Origin: Chitinophaga costaii
Lineage (GTDB): Bacteria > Bacteroidota > Bacteroidia > Chitinophagales > Chitinophagaceae
Assembly: GCF_900094705.1 (NCBI RefSeq)
Contig: NZ_FMAR01000009.1
Span: 1 to 64,000 of the forward strand
Length of the DNA stretch: 64,000 bases
Direction: 5' to 3'
The notes under the pieces are model-generated. The model made no database searches, had not been told where the DNA came from, and saw only the letters and a program-made list of their open reading frames with translations. Position 1 is the stretch's first letter. Each line of letters opens with the position of its first letter. Shown here piece by piece: positions 43,406-52,005 of the stretch. Position numbers and translations under genes: made by a program.

Positions 43406-45133
43406 ATGAAAAAGTATATAATCAATGCTATTTTAACTACCGCCCTGTTCATTGGCGGATGTACAAAACTTGATGAGCATGTGTATGATAAAGTGGATGT
43501 ATCTAAATTCCTGACCAGGCGTCAAGATGTAATTACTGATTTTTTAAGACCTTTTGAACACGCTTACTGGAGCATACAAGGCAATGATATATTTGCCGTT
43601 AATGAAAATTCTTCTGACGAAATAGGCACCTATAATCGCCAGGGGGACTGGCAGGATGGCAACTATTACCAGCGCATGCATTATCATACCTGGACTACGC
43701 AGGATAATTTCACCAACGGGGCATGGACGGCCTTTTACCAGGGCATTGTACTTTCCACCAATTCGTTGCAGGATATGGAAAGTATTGAAGACCCTACAAA
43801 GCTCAATGTAACGGCCACCGAATTGGCCGACTTTAAAGCCGAGCTAAGAACGTTGAGAGCCTGGTTTTACTTAAGAGCCTTTGATTTTTACCGCAATATT
43901 GAAATCGTAACTGACGTAAAAAACAGCACCGCCGGCAACAAGCAATCTACACCGCAGGAAACTTTTGATTATATAGAATCAGAGTTGAAAGCCGCATTGC
44001 CAGACCTTCCCCTGCGTGCAGCCCTGGGCGATAATGGTATTGGCCGGTGGACACAGGCCGGTGCCGCCGCATTACTGGCCCGCCTATACCTCAATGCTAA
44101 GGTGTATGTAGACCAGGATAAATTTACCGATTGCGCTACGGTATGCCAGGACATCATCAATGGCAAATACGGCAGCTATCAGCTAGATACTCGCTGGGAT
44201 GCCCCGTTTGATTATACCAATTCTACCGTAAATTCTGAAACCATTTATGGATTCCCCGCTAGCCTCAACCGTACCCATTGGCAATACGACGGAGGCATGT
44301 ATTTTAATGCCATGACCTACGATGCAGCACCCTTGTATTGTGGCTTCACAGATTTTAACCAGGCCAATCCAAAATATGCGCTGCAACCTGGACGCGATGT
44401 AGACAGTGTTGAATATAGTTTTACACTCGGCAAGCCATTCGTAAAGTTCCAGCACTATCCCGACGACTATCGCCTTAAACTATACAAAAACCTGGGCAAT
44501 AGCAAACGGGAAGGTATGTTCTTGTTTGGCTATCTCCCCTACCAACATACCGTAAATGGAAATACTGTTACCGATACCGTGCGGGGGAATAAAGGATCTT
44601 ATCCCCTGTTTATCCGCGACCAGGTAGGATGGTTCCTAGATGCCAAACCAGGACAACGCATTGCCGATAAGGAATCTGATATGAATCATGCCGACCATAA
44701 TTCCGGCATTTTCTTCCTCAAATATCCTTTATATCCCACGCCAGATCCCAACCGTATTACCTCTGCCTATGCCGAAATACGGTTATCTGAAATCTACTAC
44801 ACTTTGGCCGAATGTAAATATCGCGCAGGCGATAAGGCAAGCGCGGCAAGCTTGCTCAATGCAGTGCGCCAACGCAATTATCCCGCTGGTTCTACTAGCT
44901 TGTATAAGACCGACGGCAGCCAACTCACCGACCAGGAAATGCTGGACGAATGGGGACGCGAATTTTTTGGAGAGAACCGCCGCCGTACCGATCTCATTCG
45001 CTGGGGCGTATTTAACTCGGGAACCTGGTGGGATAAACAACCCGATGCCGACAACCACACGGCCATCTTCCCGATAGGCCGCGACATTATGGGCGCGAAC
45101 CCACAGTTTGTACAAAATCCCGGATATAATTAA
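43406..45133 (+). CDS. RagB/SusD family nutrient-binding lipoprotein (enzyme-less locus)
   Basis: A 575-residue lipoprotein (lipobox FIGGC, Cys at residue 19). SusD features: RPFEHAYWSIQGNDIFAVNENSSDE early, LRTLRAWFYLRAFDFYRNIEI (helix of the TPR-like unit), ALLARLYLNAKVY, AEIRLSEIYYTLAECKYRAGDKASAASLLNAVRQRNYP (late signature), and the ENRRRTDLIRWGVF C-terminal motif. It is longer than the other two SusD proteins in the window and should cap the STN-less SusC upstream. A good terminator follows the stop, so the transcript is just SusC and SusD. Confidence 0.9.
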   Translation: MKKYIINAILTTALFIGGCTKLDEHVYDKVDVSKFLTRRQDVITDFLRPFEHAYWSIQGNDIFAVNENSSDEIGTYNRQGDWQDGNYYQRMHYHTWTTQDNFTNGAWTAFYQGIVLSTNSLQDMESIEDPTKLNVTATELADFKAELRTLRAWFYLRAFDFYRNIEIVTDVKNSTAGNKQSTPQETFDYIESELKAALPDLPLRAALGDNGIGRWTQAGAAALLARLYLNAKVYVDQDKFTDCATVCQDIINGKYGSYQLDTRWDAPFDYTNSTVNSETIYGFPASLNRTHWQYDGGMYFNAMTYDAAPLYCGFTDFNQANPKYALQPGRDVDSVEYSFTLGKPFVKFQHYPDDYRLKLYKNLGNSKREGMFLFGYLPYQHTVNGNTVTDTVRGNKGSYPLFIRDQVGWFLDAKPGQRIADKESDMNHADHNSGIFFLKYPLYPTPDPNRITSAYAEIRLSEIYYTLAECKYRAGDKASAASLLNAVRQRNYPAGSTSLYKTDGSQLTDQEMLDEWGREFFGENRRRTDLIRWGVFNSGTWWDKQPDADNHTAIFPIGRDIMGANPQFVQNPGYN

Positions 45134-45150
45134 TTACAACTCCATTTGTA

Positions 45151-45204
45151 AAACTGCTGTCCCTCCGGAAACCATGAATAAGGATATGGGGCAGCAGTTT
45201 TTTT
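45151..45204 (+). terminator. Terminator of the SusC/SusD transcript
   Basis: The stem AAACTGCTGTCCC/GGGGCAGCAGTTT (45151-45163 with 45188-45200) pairs at all 13 positions including one G-T, with a 24-base loop, and is followed by TTTT. It lies 17 bases after the SusD stop. Confidence 0.8.
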
Positions 45205-45395
45205 GCGCCTGTTTGTAGCACTCCTACAGCTATTTGTTCTTCATTTAACTGCCGGTTATTCATGACTTCATCGTCAAAGTATTACCTGTTTATACATTGT
45301 GTATACAGTGCTGGGCCACCGCCCAGGCGCAATAGATCCACAACATCAATTGGGCTTGTATGGTTACCCCTTAAACGCAGCTAAAACCGGTACCT

Positions 45396-46466
45396 CTACT
45401 GAGATAACGCGGGATAATCAGTATATCCTTTAGCGTCTGCCGAGTAAAAAGTGGAAGGATCTCCTTCATTTAACGGGGCGTTTTTCAGGATGTGCTGATC
45501 CAGGTCGGGATTTGCGATGAAGCTATGAGCAAATGCAATGAGGTCAGGCCCTCCTTTATGTAAAGCCGCTTCGGCTGTTTCCGGGGTAAAGCCATTGCAG
45601 TAGATGAGCGTTCCTTTAAATGCTGCGCGAATGGCGGCCAACGTTGCTGCCGGCGCTTCTGGGAAAAGACTAACGTGTACATAGGCAAGGCCAATGCGGT
45701 TAAACTCCCTGCTTAAATGAATGTATGTTTCTTGCGTGGTAGCGGCATCGTAGGCTTTCAGATCTCCTACGGTAGCATTGGGAGATATACGAACCCCCAG
45801 CTTTTCTTTGCCGATTGCATCGGCTATGCGCTGGGCAATAGTTATTGCAAACCGGGTCCGGTTTTCTACACTTCCGCCATACTTGTCCGTACGGTTGTTT
45901 ACTTCGGGGTGCAGGAACTGCTCCACAAGGTAACCGTGGGCAGCATGCAGCTCCACCCCATCAAATCCGGCGGCGATGGCATTTTTGGCGGCGCTAACAT
46001 GGCTTTCAATCACGTCTTCTACCCCTTGCGTAGTTAAAGCTACGGGAACCGGGTAATCCTGCATACCGGCTGTATCTGTATACATTTGCCCGGCGGCGGC
46101 AATAGCCGATACGCCTATTACCTGCGCACCTGCCGGCAGATTAGCCGGGTGACCAATGCGGCCGGTATGCATGAGTTGCAAAAATATCTTAGCATGATGT
46201 TGGTGCACCGCAGCAGTAGTTAGCTTCCAGCCTTCCACCTGTTCCTTAGAAAAAATACCAGGAATGCGGGCATAACCAAGCCCTTCCGGCGCCGGGGAAG
46301 TACCCTCTGCAATAATCAATCCCGCCCCGCTACGCTGACTATAATAGGAGGCCATTAAGGCATTCGGCAAATTGTGAATGGCCCGGCAGCGGGTCATGGG
46401 CGCCATCACCAAATGGTTTTTCAAATCCAGTGCCTGACTTTTGTAAGGCAATAACAACTTCTTCAT
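45396..46466 (-). CDS. Old Yellow Enzyme family alkene reductase (NADH:flavin oxidoreductase)
   Basis: A 356-residue FMN TIM-barrel protein of the NemA/OYE group. Landmarks: NHLVMAPMTRCRA near residue 17 (FMN-binding), AGLIIAEGTSPAPEG, LQLMHTGRIGH, and AGFDGVELHAAHGYLVEQFLHP, carrying the His pair that binds the carbonyl of the substrate. NRTDKYGGSVENRTRF and DLIAFAHSFIANPDL also fit. Such enzymes reduce activated C=C bonds and some nitro compounds using NAD(P)H, often in electrophile defence. No signal peptide; cytoplasmic. It stands alone; the closest gene is the zinc-ribbon protein 107 bases upstream. Confidence 0.92.
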   Translation of the reverse strand: MKKLLLPYKSQALDLKNHLVMAPMTRCRAIHNLPNALMASYYSQRSGAGLIIAEGTSPAPEGLGYARIPGIFSKEQVEGWKLTTAAVHQHHAKIFLQLMHTGRIGHPANLPAGAQVIGVSAIAAAGQMYTDTAGMQDYPVPVALTTQGVEDVIESHVSAAKNAIAAGFDGVELHAAHGYLVEQFLHPEVNNRTDKYGGSVENRTRFAITIAQRIADAIGKEKLGVRISPNATVGDLKAYDAATTQETYIHLSREFNRIGLAYVHVSLFPEAPAATLAAIRAAFKGTLIYCNGFTPETAEAALHKGGPDLIAFAHSFIANPDLDQHILKNAPLNEGDPSTFYSADAKGYTDYPALSQ

Positions 46467-46573
46467 ATTTTTTTCTTTACGTTATGAATAGTACCACAAA
46501 TTATGGCCCACATATAACAAGCATCCTATCCGTAAGCTAGGCTGGGTGCCTTTAAATAACCCGGCGTAAAAAA

Positions 46574-46849
46574 TTATTCCTCAACCGGCTTTTTCACCGG
46601 TGTGGCGATCACCTCGCGGATCTCCAGCAATATATTATCGAGATGTTCATACCAATCCAAATGCGGCGACCATTGGAGACAACCAGCAGGCGGATAGATA
46701 CAACAGGTGTCTTCCCATACTTTCTGACAGGCCGGACATCTTCCACCGGTGGTAAAAGTATCCCAAACATGGCCACAACTACATTGCCAATAAGGCTTTC
46801 CGTCCGGTTCCCATTTGCATTTGGGGCATCTTATTTTAAGAGAGTCCAT
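46574..46849 (-). CDS. Small zinc-ribbon protein
   Basis: I chose the ATG at 46849 (91 residues) because the open frame further upstream (to 46972) is low in coding character and the ATG directly precedes the first cysteine pair. CPKC, then WQCSCGHVWDTF, then CPACQKVWEDTCC form two zinc ribbons. The C-terminal part (HLDWYEHLDNILLEIREVIATP) is helical. No signal peptide is seen. I do not recognise a named family; related ribbon proteins are common as small nucleic-acid or protein-binding factors. It could equally be a chaperone-like adaptor. Confidence 0.6.
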   Translation of the reverse strand: MDSLKIRCPKCKWEPDGKPYWQCSCGHVWDTFTTGGRCPACQKVWEDTCCIYPPAGCLQWSPHLDWYEHLDNILLEIREVIATPVKKPVEE

Positions 46850-47145
46850 AAAATTAAGGGGTAATGAGCGGTTAAGATAGAAAAAAATAGCAATCATGCA
46901 TACCTTGCCTGGTCCTGCTTTTCCACTTTTTCTTAAATAAGATTGGGTCATGAAATAAGCACTTATCACCACTTTTAATATGGATTGTTTAAAAGGGGAA
47001 GCATATTTTCATCATCCCGCATGATAAAATATTTCCTGCTCAGGCAGGATGATTTATTCCCGGTAAATATTTTCCTGCATCAGCGTAGTACCTTCCTGCG
47101 TTGAAAGTGTTATCTTGTACGCCGTTACATTGACCGCTATTTTAA

Positions 47146-48129
47146 ATGAAAATTGCAATAACCGGAGCTACAGGCTTCCTCGGCGCCACTTTGGTGCCAT
47201 TATTATTAAAAGAAGGACATGCATTACGACTGCTCATCCGCGACCCTTCTCAAAAGGAAGCCTATGGCGAGCAGGTAGCTTATGTGACAGGCTCCCTGAC
47301 GGATGAGACAAGCTTACAATCGCTGGTTCAGGACGCCACGGTTGTTATACACCTGGCCGCCGTGATATCGTTAAACGACCAGCCGGATGAAAAAATGTTT
47401 TATACCAACACTACCGGCACCCGTATATTATTAGAAGCGGCAAAAAAAGCGGGCGTAAAGCGTTTTATTCATCTCAGCTCCGTTACCGCTTTCCAGCAAG
47501 CACCTTTTGATGAACGCCTGGATGAAACCCGGCCCCTGCAGGCCGCTACTCAATTCACTTACGAGCATTCTAAAGCCGCCGCACAAGCCATTGTCCTTTC
47601 GTATAATGATCCGGAACTGGAAGTAATTGTGCTGGCCCCTACTGCTATTGTAGGGCCACATGATCTAAAGCCTTCCTTACTGGGCAGTGCCATTATGCGC
47701 ATTTACCAGGAGGCGGTACCTGCCCTGTTTCCGGGTGGGGTAGACTTCGTAGATGTAAGAGATGTAGCTGCCGCCATCGTTAGCGCCCTCACCCTCGGCA
47801 CACCGGGTAAGGCTTACCTGCTGGGCGGGGAATGGGCTACCCTCGTTACCTTAAGCCAGTACATCGGCCAGGTAAAAGGGAAAAAGATATCCCTGCCGGT
47901 GTTACCCCTGTGGCTGATATTTTCCCTATTACCTTTGGTGAAATTATGGGCGCGTCTCAGCGGAAGCCCTCCATTTTATACAAAACAATCTATTTACAAT
48001 CTTATTTACAGCAACAAAAAAATAGATCATTCCCGGGCTGGCGCGGAGCTACAGTTCCACCCAAGGCCCTTATCTACAACACTTACTGACACAATTAACT
48101 GGTTTAAGCAAACAGGCAATATTTCATGA
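47146..48129 (+). CDS. NAD-dependent epimerase/3beta-HSD-like extended SDR
   Basis: A 327-residue extended SDR. The nucleotide motif GATGFLG is at residues 7-13; DATVVIHLAAVIS, LSSVTAF and the catalytic YEHSK (YxxxK) follow. The C-terminal stretch LPVLPLWLIFSLLPLVKLWARLSG looks like a membrane-associated helix, as in 3beta-hydroxysteroid dehydrogenases and flavonol-type reductases. It overlaps the next gene (a steroid 5alpha-reductase-like protein) as ATGA, so both are translationally coupled and should act on the same hydrophobic substrate. Sterol-like or other lipid ketones are plausible but unproved. Confidence 0.85.
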   Translation: MKIAITGATGFLGATLVPLLLKEGHALRLLIRDPSQKEAYGEQVAYVTGSLTDETSLQSLVQDATVVIHLAAVISLNDQPDEKMFYTNTTGTRILLEAAKKAGVKRFIHLSSVTAFQQAPFDERLDETRPLQAATQFTYEHSKAAAQAIVLSYNDPELEVIVLAPTAIVGPHDLKPSLLGSAIMRIYQEAVPALFPGGVDFVDVRDVAAAIVSALTLGTPGKAYLLGGEWATLVTLSQYIGQVKGKKISLPVLPLWLIFSLLPLVKLWARLSGSPPFYTKQSIYNLIYSNKKIDHSRAGAELQFHPRPLSTTLTDTINWFKQTGNIS

Positions 48130-48893
48130 ATCATTTTATCTCCTATCAACATTACACGTTTTTTATTGCATGCTGGATAGTAATTGGCATAGGCGCAGGT
48201 CTGTACCTGCTACGCAGGGAAGCCCCTTATGGCAAGTTTAGTAACAACAATTGGGGCCCTATGATCAGCAACAAACTGGGCTGGATGGTCATGGAAGCCA
48301 CGGTAATCGTAACCGTTTTGCTATGGTTGCCTTTGCCGCAAATGCAGTGGTTATCGCCATCGGGCATTATGATCATCCTGTTCCTTATTCATTACATACA
48401 CCGCAGTTTTATTTATCCGTTTATGATCAGGACCAAAGGCAAGAAAATGCCCGCGTTGATCATGCTTTCGGCGGTACTGTTCAATACCGTTAATGGTTCC
48501 TTGCTGGGCATATGGTTTGCCTTTTTTGCCCACTACCCCGACAACTGGTGTTCCTCTCCTGCTTTTATTATCGGTTGCATCCTTTATATCTCGGGTATGC
48601 TCATTAACTGGCGTTCAGACTATCAGCTAATAAATTTGCGCAAAAATGGGGAAACTGGTTATAAAATACCACAACAAGGCCTCTTTCAATATGTATCCTC
48701 CCCCAATCTGATGGGTGAAATAATAGAATGGAGTGGGTACGCACTGCTCACCTGGAGCCTGCCAGCCGTTACCTTCCTGATCTGGACCTGCGCCAACCTG
48801 GTACCACGTGCAGTAGCCAATCATCGCTGGTACAAACAAAAATTTTCGGAGTATCCGCCGGAAAGAAAAATCTTATTCCCTTTTATATGGTGA
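48126..48893 (+). CDS. Steroid 5alpha-reductase family membrane protein
   Basis: A 255-residue membrane protein with about six hydrophobic helices. The C-terminal half has the family signature: NLRKNGETGYKIPQQGLFQYV, then SSPNLMGEIIEWSGYALLTWSLP, then HRWYKQKFSEYPPERKILFPF. This closely follows the human SRD5A C-terminus as I remember it (GYKIP.GGLFEYVT.ANY.GEI.EW.GYAL and HHEWY..KFE.YP..RKI). These enzymes use NADPH to saturate a 3-oxo-4-ene or an enoyl lipid. Coupling to the 3beta-HSD-like SDR (ATGA overlap) suggests a two-step oxidation/reduction. The substrate here is unknown; lipid-chain reduction is an alternative. Confidence 0.88.
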   Translation: MNHFISYQHYTFFIACWIVIGIGAGLYLLRREAPYGKFSNNNWGPMISNKLGWMVMEATVIVTVLLWLPLPQMQWLSPSGIMIILFLIHYIHRSFIYPFMIRTKGKKMPALIMLSAVLFNTVNGSLLGIWFAFFAHYPDNWCSSPAFIIGCILYISGMLINWRSDYQLINLRKNGETGYKIPQQGLFQYVSSPNLMGEIIEWSGYALLTWSLPAVTFLIWTCANLVPRAVANHRWYKQKFSEYPPERKILFPFIW

Positions 48894-48916
48894 ATTTACT
48901 TTTATACAAATAACTT

Positions 48917-50023
48917 ATGTCGCAAAAATATAGTCAGGTAAAAGCAACTTTCGCACTGTCTAAAGCCAGTCTTATCGCCACTTTACGCAGCCCCACCTCT
49001 GTGGTGTTTGCCCTTTTATTTCCTATTATATTCGTATTGGTATTTGGGGCCATGGTAGACAATACCGCTGTTAAAGTAAAGCTTGTACTCTCTCCAAACA
49101 GCGATACTACCACGCCTATTTTTACTGCGATAAAAGCCATCAGCATCTTTGATGTGTCTACCACAACAGATTCTGCTGCCGCTATTGCCGCGCTCAAGAA
49201 GGGCCGGATAGCCGGGCTCCTGTACGTGCCACCTCCTGACATGGAAAAAGATCTTCCTCATTTCAACATGAACCTGCTCACATCCAGCGCGGCCAGCACC
49301 AAGCTGCCCCTGATACGTGCCGCTTTACAGGAACTGGTGGGCAATATCAATAAAGCCGTATTACCCGACCAACCTGTTGTTGCAGTGCTGAAAACCACCA
49401 ATGTTCCCGGCAGAGAGTACCGGCAAATAGATTTCATCTTACCTGGCCAGCTTGGTTTTTCCCTGTTAATGGCAGGCGTTTTCGGGTCTGCCTTTTCGCT
49501 CTTTAACCTGCGCACTACGCTGGTACTGAAACGCATTTATGCCACCCCGATAAAGCCACTCTTTTTCCTGCTCGGAGAAATGATCAGCCGGTTGCTGTTC
49601 CAGATATTTTGCTTTATTATTATTACAGCACTGGGCTATTATGTGTTCCAGTTTACCCTCGTGAATGGCATCCTTACTTTCCTGGAAATGTTGCTATTAT
49701 CGATATTTGGGCTGATCATTTTTACCGGCGTGGGCTTCATGATCAGTGGGCTTATCCGCAATGAAAGCTCTATTGCGCCAGTAGCCAACACTATCACCGT
49801 TCCACAGATTTTACTTTGCGGACTATTTTTCCCGGTGGAAAATTACCCGGCCTGGTTGCGTCATTTTTGCGAATTATTGCCACTCACTTTTTTCGTAGAT
49901 GGCTTGCGTAAAATAGCTTTTGAAGGGTTGCACATCTGGCAGATACCCTCCCAACTAACCGGGCTACTGGTATGGACTATCTTAGTGGGTGGATTATCTG
50001 TATACTCATTCAAATGGGAATGA
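48917..50023 (+). CDS. ABC-2 type transporter permease, no ATPase nearby
   Basis: A 368-residue ABC-2 permease. One N-terminal membrane helix (SLIATLRSPTSVVFALLFPIIFVLVFGAMV, about residues 17-45) is followed by a long extracytoplasmic domain (about 50-175) with KVKLVLSPNSDTTTP and RQIDFILPGQLGFSLLMAGVFG. Five C-terminal helices follow (ETS: GEMISRLLFQIFCFIIITALGYYVF, FLEMLLLSIFGLIIFTGVGFMISGL and IAPVANTITVPQILLCGLFFPVENYPAW). It follows the reductase by 23 bases on the same strand. No ATP-binding protein is coded next to it, so it must pair with one encoded elsewhere. It may export the lipid made by the two upstream enzymes; that is a guess. Confidence 0.85.
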   Translation: MSQKYSQVKATFALSKASLIATLRSPTSVVFALLFPIIFVLVFGAMVDNTAVKVKLVLSPNSDTTTPIFTAIKAISIFDVSTTTDSAAAIAALKKGRIAGLLYVPPPDMEKDLPHFNMNLLTSSAASTKLPLIRAALQELVGNINKAVLPDQPVVAVLKTTNVPGREYRQIDFILPGQLGFSLLMAGVFGSAFSLFNLRTTLVLKRIYATPIKPLFFLLGEMISRLLFQIFCFIIITALGYYVFQFTLVNGILTFLEMLLLSIFGLIIFTGVGFMISGLIRNESSIAPVANTITVPQILLCGLFFPVENYPAWLRHFCELLPLTFFVDGLRKIAFEGLHIWQIPSQLTGLLVWTILVGGLSVYSFKWE

Positions 50024-50082
50024 TCCTTTTACACATAAGTCGGAAACAGTACAATTATATAATTAATTTTAAAGGAAAAATT

Positions 50083-50520
50083 ATGAAAAGCCTCCTCCTC
50101 CTATTGAGCCTTTTTTCAGGCATCGCTGCTTTTGCCCAAGATGATCCCAAAGCAGACCGCATTTTGCATATATGGGAAATGGACACCAAGGAGAGTAAAA
50201 TATCTTTCCTGAAATCCGGCAATGTTTATCATGCGCAAATGATATACGGCACACGCCAACTCGAAGCAGATGGTAAAACGTATAAGAAAGATATTCACAA
50301 TCCAGATCCGGCCCTTCGTTCCAGGACTTTGAGCAACTATACACTCATATCCGGCCTTACCTACGAGGATGGTAAATGGACCAACGGAAAAATTTACAAC
50401 TATGAGGATGGTAACAGCTACAACGTTACCATAACAATAGAAGGTAAAACATTGTTCATGCGGGTGTACAAGGGTGTTCCCGTATTGGGAAAAACCATTA
50501 AATGGACACTGTCGGAATAA
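50083..50520 (+). CDS. DUF2147 exported protein
   Basis: I chose the ATG at 50083 because a good ribosome-binding region (AAAGGAAAAATT) and a signal peptide (MKSLLLLLSLFSGIAAFAQ) follow directly; the open frame extends upstream only inside the permease gene. The mature part (145 residues in all) is the DUF2147 beta-barrel-like fold: DRILHIWEMDTKESKISFLKSGNVYHAQMIYG, DNHNPDPALRSRTLSNYTLI-like loop (KDIHNPDPALRSRTL), LTYEDGKWTNGKIYNYEDGNSYNVTI and LFMRVYKGVPVLGKTIKW. Function unknown; periplasmic. Confidence 0.85.
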   Translation: MKSLLLLLSLFSGIAAFAQDDPKADRILHIWEMDTKESKISFLKSGNVYHAQMIYGTRQLEADGKTYKKDIHNPDPALRSRTLSNYTLISGLTYEDGKWTNGKIYNYEDGNSYNVTITIEGKTLFMRVYKGVPVLGKTIKWTLSE

Positions 50521-50593
50521 AATAATGATCCCCCGCCAGCAGCCTGCTTCCCTGCTGAACACTTTTACTATTTTTCCGGCATTCTTCAGGCAG

Positions 50594-50634
50594 GAAAAAC
50601 AGAAGATCCCGCACGTCGCCGTGCGGGATCTTCT
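50594..50634 (-). terminator. Terminator of the lactonase gene
   Basis: A perfect 14-bp stem (50601-50614 with 50621-50634, left arm AGAAGATCCCGCAC) has a 6-base loop. On the minus strand it is followed by GTTTTTCC, so it ends the leftward gene that stops at 50653. It may also stop the rightward DUF2147 transcript. Confidence 0.85.
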
Positions 50635-50652
50635 CCGGTAGTTATTGATTTT

Positions 50653-51801
50653 TTAAGGAATCCATTGTACACATACCGGGCTGCCTACTGAAATGCGATG
50701 ACCCGTATCCGTTAGTTCGCCGGTTTCTTTATTCACCTTAAAGATCACCACATCATTGCTGGTTTGATGGGCCACCAGCAGGAAATTTCCACTGGGATCA
50801 AAGTTAAACCCACGGGGCTCAATGCCCTTGGTGGAGGTAATCCCTACAATGCTTAGCTTACCGCTGGCTGCATCTCTTTTAAAAATGGCAATGGAATTGG
50901 CATCGCCGCGATTAGAGGCATACAGGAACCTGCCATCCGGCGAAATATGAATGTCTGCCGAACCGATCTCTCCCTTATAATTAGCAGGATGGCTGGAAAT
51001 AGTCTGGATGGCTTTAAAATTGCCCTCGTGGTAAGCAAATGCGATTACCTCCCCAGACATTTCAGTGATGAGGTAAGCAAACTTTGCGCTGGCATCAAAC
51101 ACCAGGTGGCGCGGGCCGCTGCCAGGCTTCACTGATACGAACGGAGGGGAAGCCGGTGTGAGCTGTCCACTGGCATCGTTAAAATGGTACGACATGATCT
51201 TGTCTGTACCCAAATCATCTACAAACAGGAATTTATTGTCGGGCGAAAAAATGGTGGCATGGGCATGGGCCTTTTCCTGGCGTGCTGCATTAGGGCCTTT
51301 ACCCTCGTCTGCCCGTTTTTCTACCGGCGCACCGATATGTCCCGTAATATCTACCGGAAACACCGCATAGGTGCCGGAGCTGTAATTGGCCACCGCTATG
51401 AATTTGCCGTTTTTACTAGTGGTAATGTAACAAGGTGACTCTCCTTCGGATGGCAACTGATTGATGGCCGTGAGGCTGCCCGTTTTATGATCGAATGCAA
51501 ATGATGTTACAGCACCGGGACCATTGTCTTCATTTACTGCATACACAAATTTTTTGTTGGGCGATACGGAGAGGTAAGAAGGGTTGCTGGTTTCGGCATG
51601 ACTAACTTCCGTAGCGTTGCCAGTGGCAGTATTAAATGTATAGACGTAAATGCCTTTGCTTTTGCCATTGGTATAAGTACCCAGGAGGAGGTAAGGATCC
51701 GTGCTGGCAGGAGCTTTTGCAGCTTGCTGTGCAGTGGCACCTTCAAAGGAAAACAGGGCAACCGCCGCCAGGCTGGCAATTCTTGATGCATTTTTTTTCA
51801 T
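50653..51801 (-). CDS. Exported lactonase (7-bladed propeller, 6-phosphogluconolactonase-like)
   Basis: A 382-residue exported protein (signal peptide about residues 1-25) of the lactonase (PF10282) propeller family. Repeating blades: SVSPNKKFVYAVNEDNG, GPRHLVFDASAKFAYLITEMSGEVIAF, DIHISPDGRFLYASNRGDANSIAIF, PRGFNFDPSGNFLLVAHQTSNDVVIF. Cytoplasmic homologues hydrolyse 6-phosphogluconolactone; exported ones are likely to act on other lactones or only to bind. The gene stands alone. A good terminator follows. Confidence 0.88.
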   Translation of the reverse strand: MKKNASRIASLAAVALFSFEGATAQQAAKAPASTDPYLLLGTYTNGKSKGIYVYTFNTATGNATEVSHAETSNPSYLSVSPNKKFVYAVNEDNGPGAVTSFAFDHKTGSLTAINQLPSEGESPCYITTSKNGKFIAVANYSSGTYAVFPVDITGHIGAPVEKRADEGKGPNAARQEKAHAHATIFSPDNKFLFVDDLGTDKIMSYHFNDASGQLTPASPPFVSVKPGSGPRHLVFDASAKFAYLITEMSGEVIAFAYHEGNFKAIQTISSHPANYKGEIGSADIHISPDGRFLYASNRGDANSIAIFKRDAASGKLSIVGITSTKGIEPRGFNFDPSGNFLLVAHQTSNDVVIFKVNKETGELTDTGHRISVGSPVCVQWIP

Positions 51802-52005
51802 ACATGGAAAATTTGGGCAGAAAAATAAGGAAGTTTTTTTGTAAACCCATGCATTTATCTGCTGCCGGCTGCGTTACCGCAATTGGGCAGCCTGAATAAA
51901 TTTGATCAATCATTGCAGCGGGCCTCACCAGCGTACAGACAGAACGACCGGATGATTTCCAGCGTCCAGCTCCAAAATGCGTATCTTTAAGTAAACTGAA
52001 AAACG

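Noticed and set aside
47027-47085. Imperfect repeat AAATATTTCCTGC / AAATATTTTCCTGC upstream of the epimerase gene
   Set aside because: There are only two imperfect copies in AT-rich DNA, no promoter core at a fitting distance, and no evidence of function.
49972-50082. Upstream extension of the DUF2147 frame
   Set aside because: The extension overlaps the ABC-2 permease end and lacks a signal peptide; the ATG at 50083 has a good ribosome site and signal peptide.
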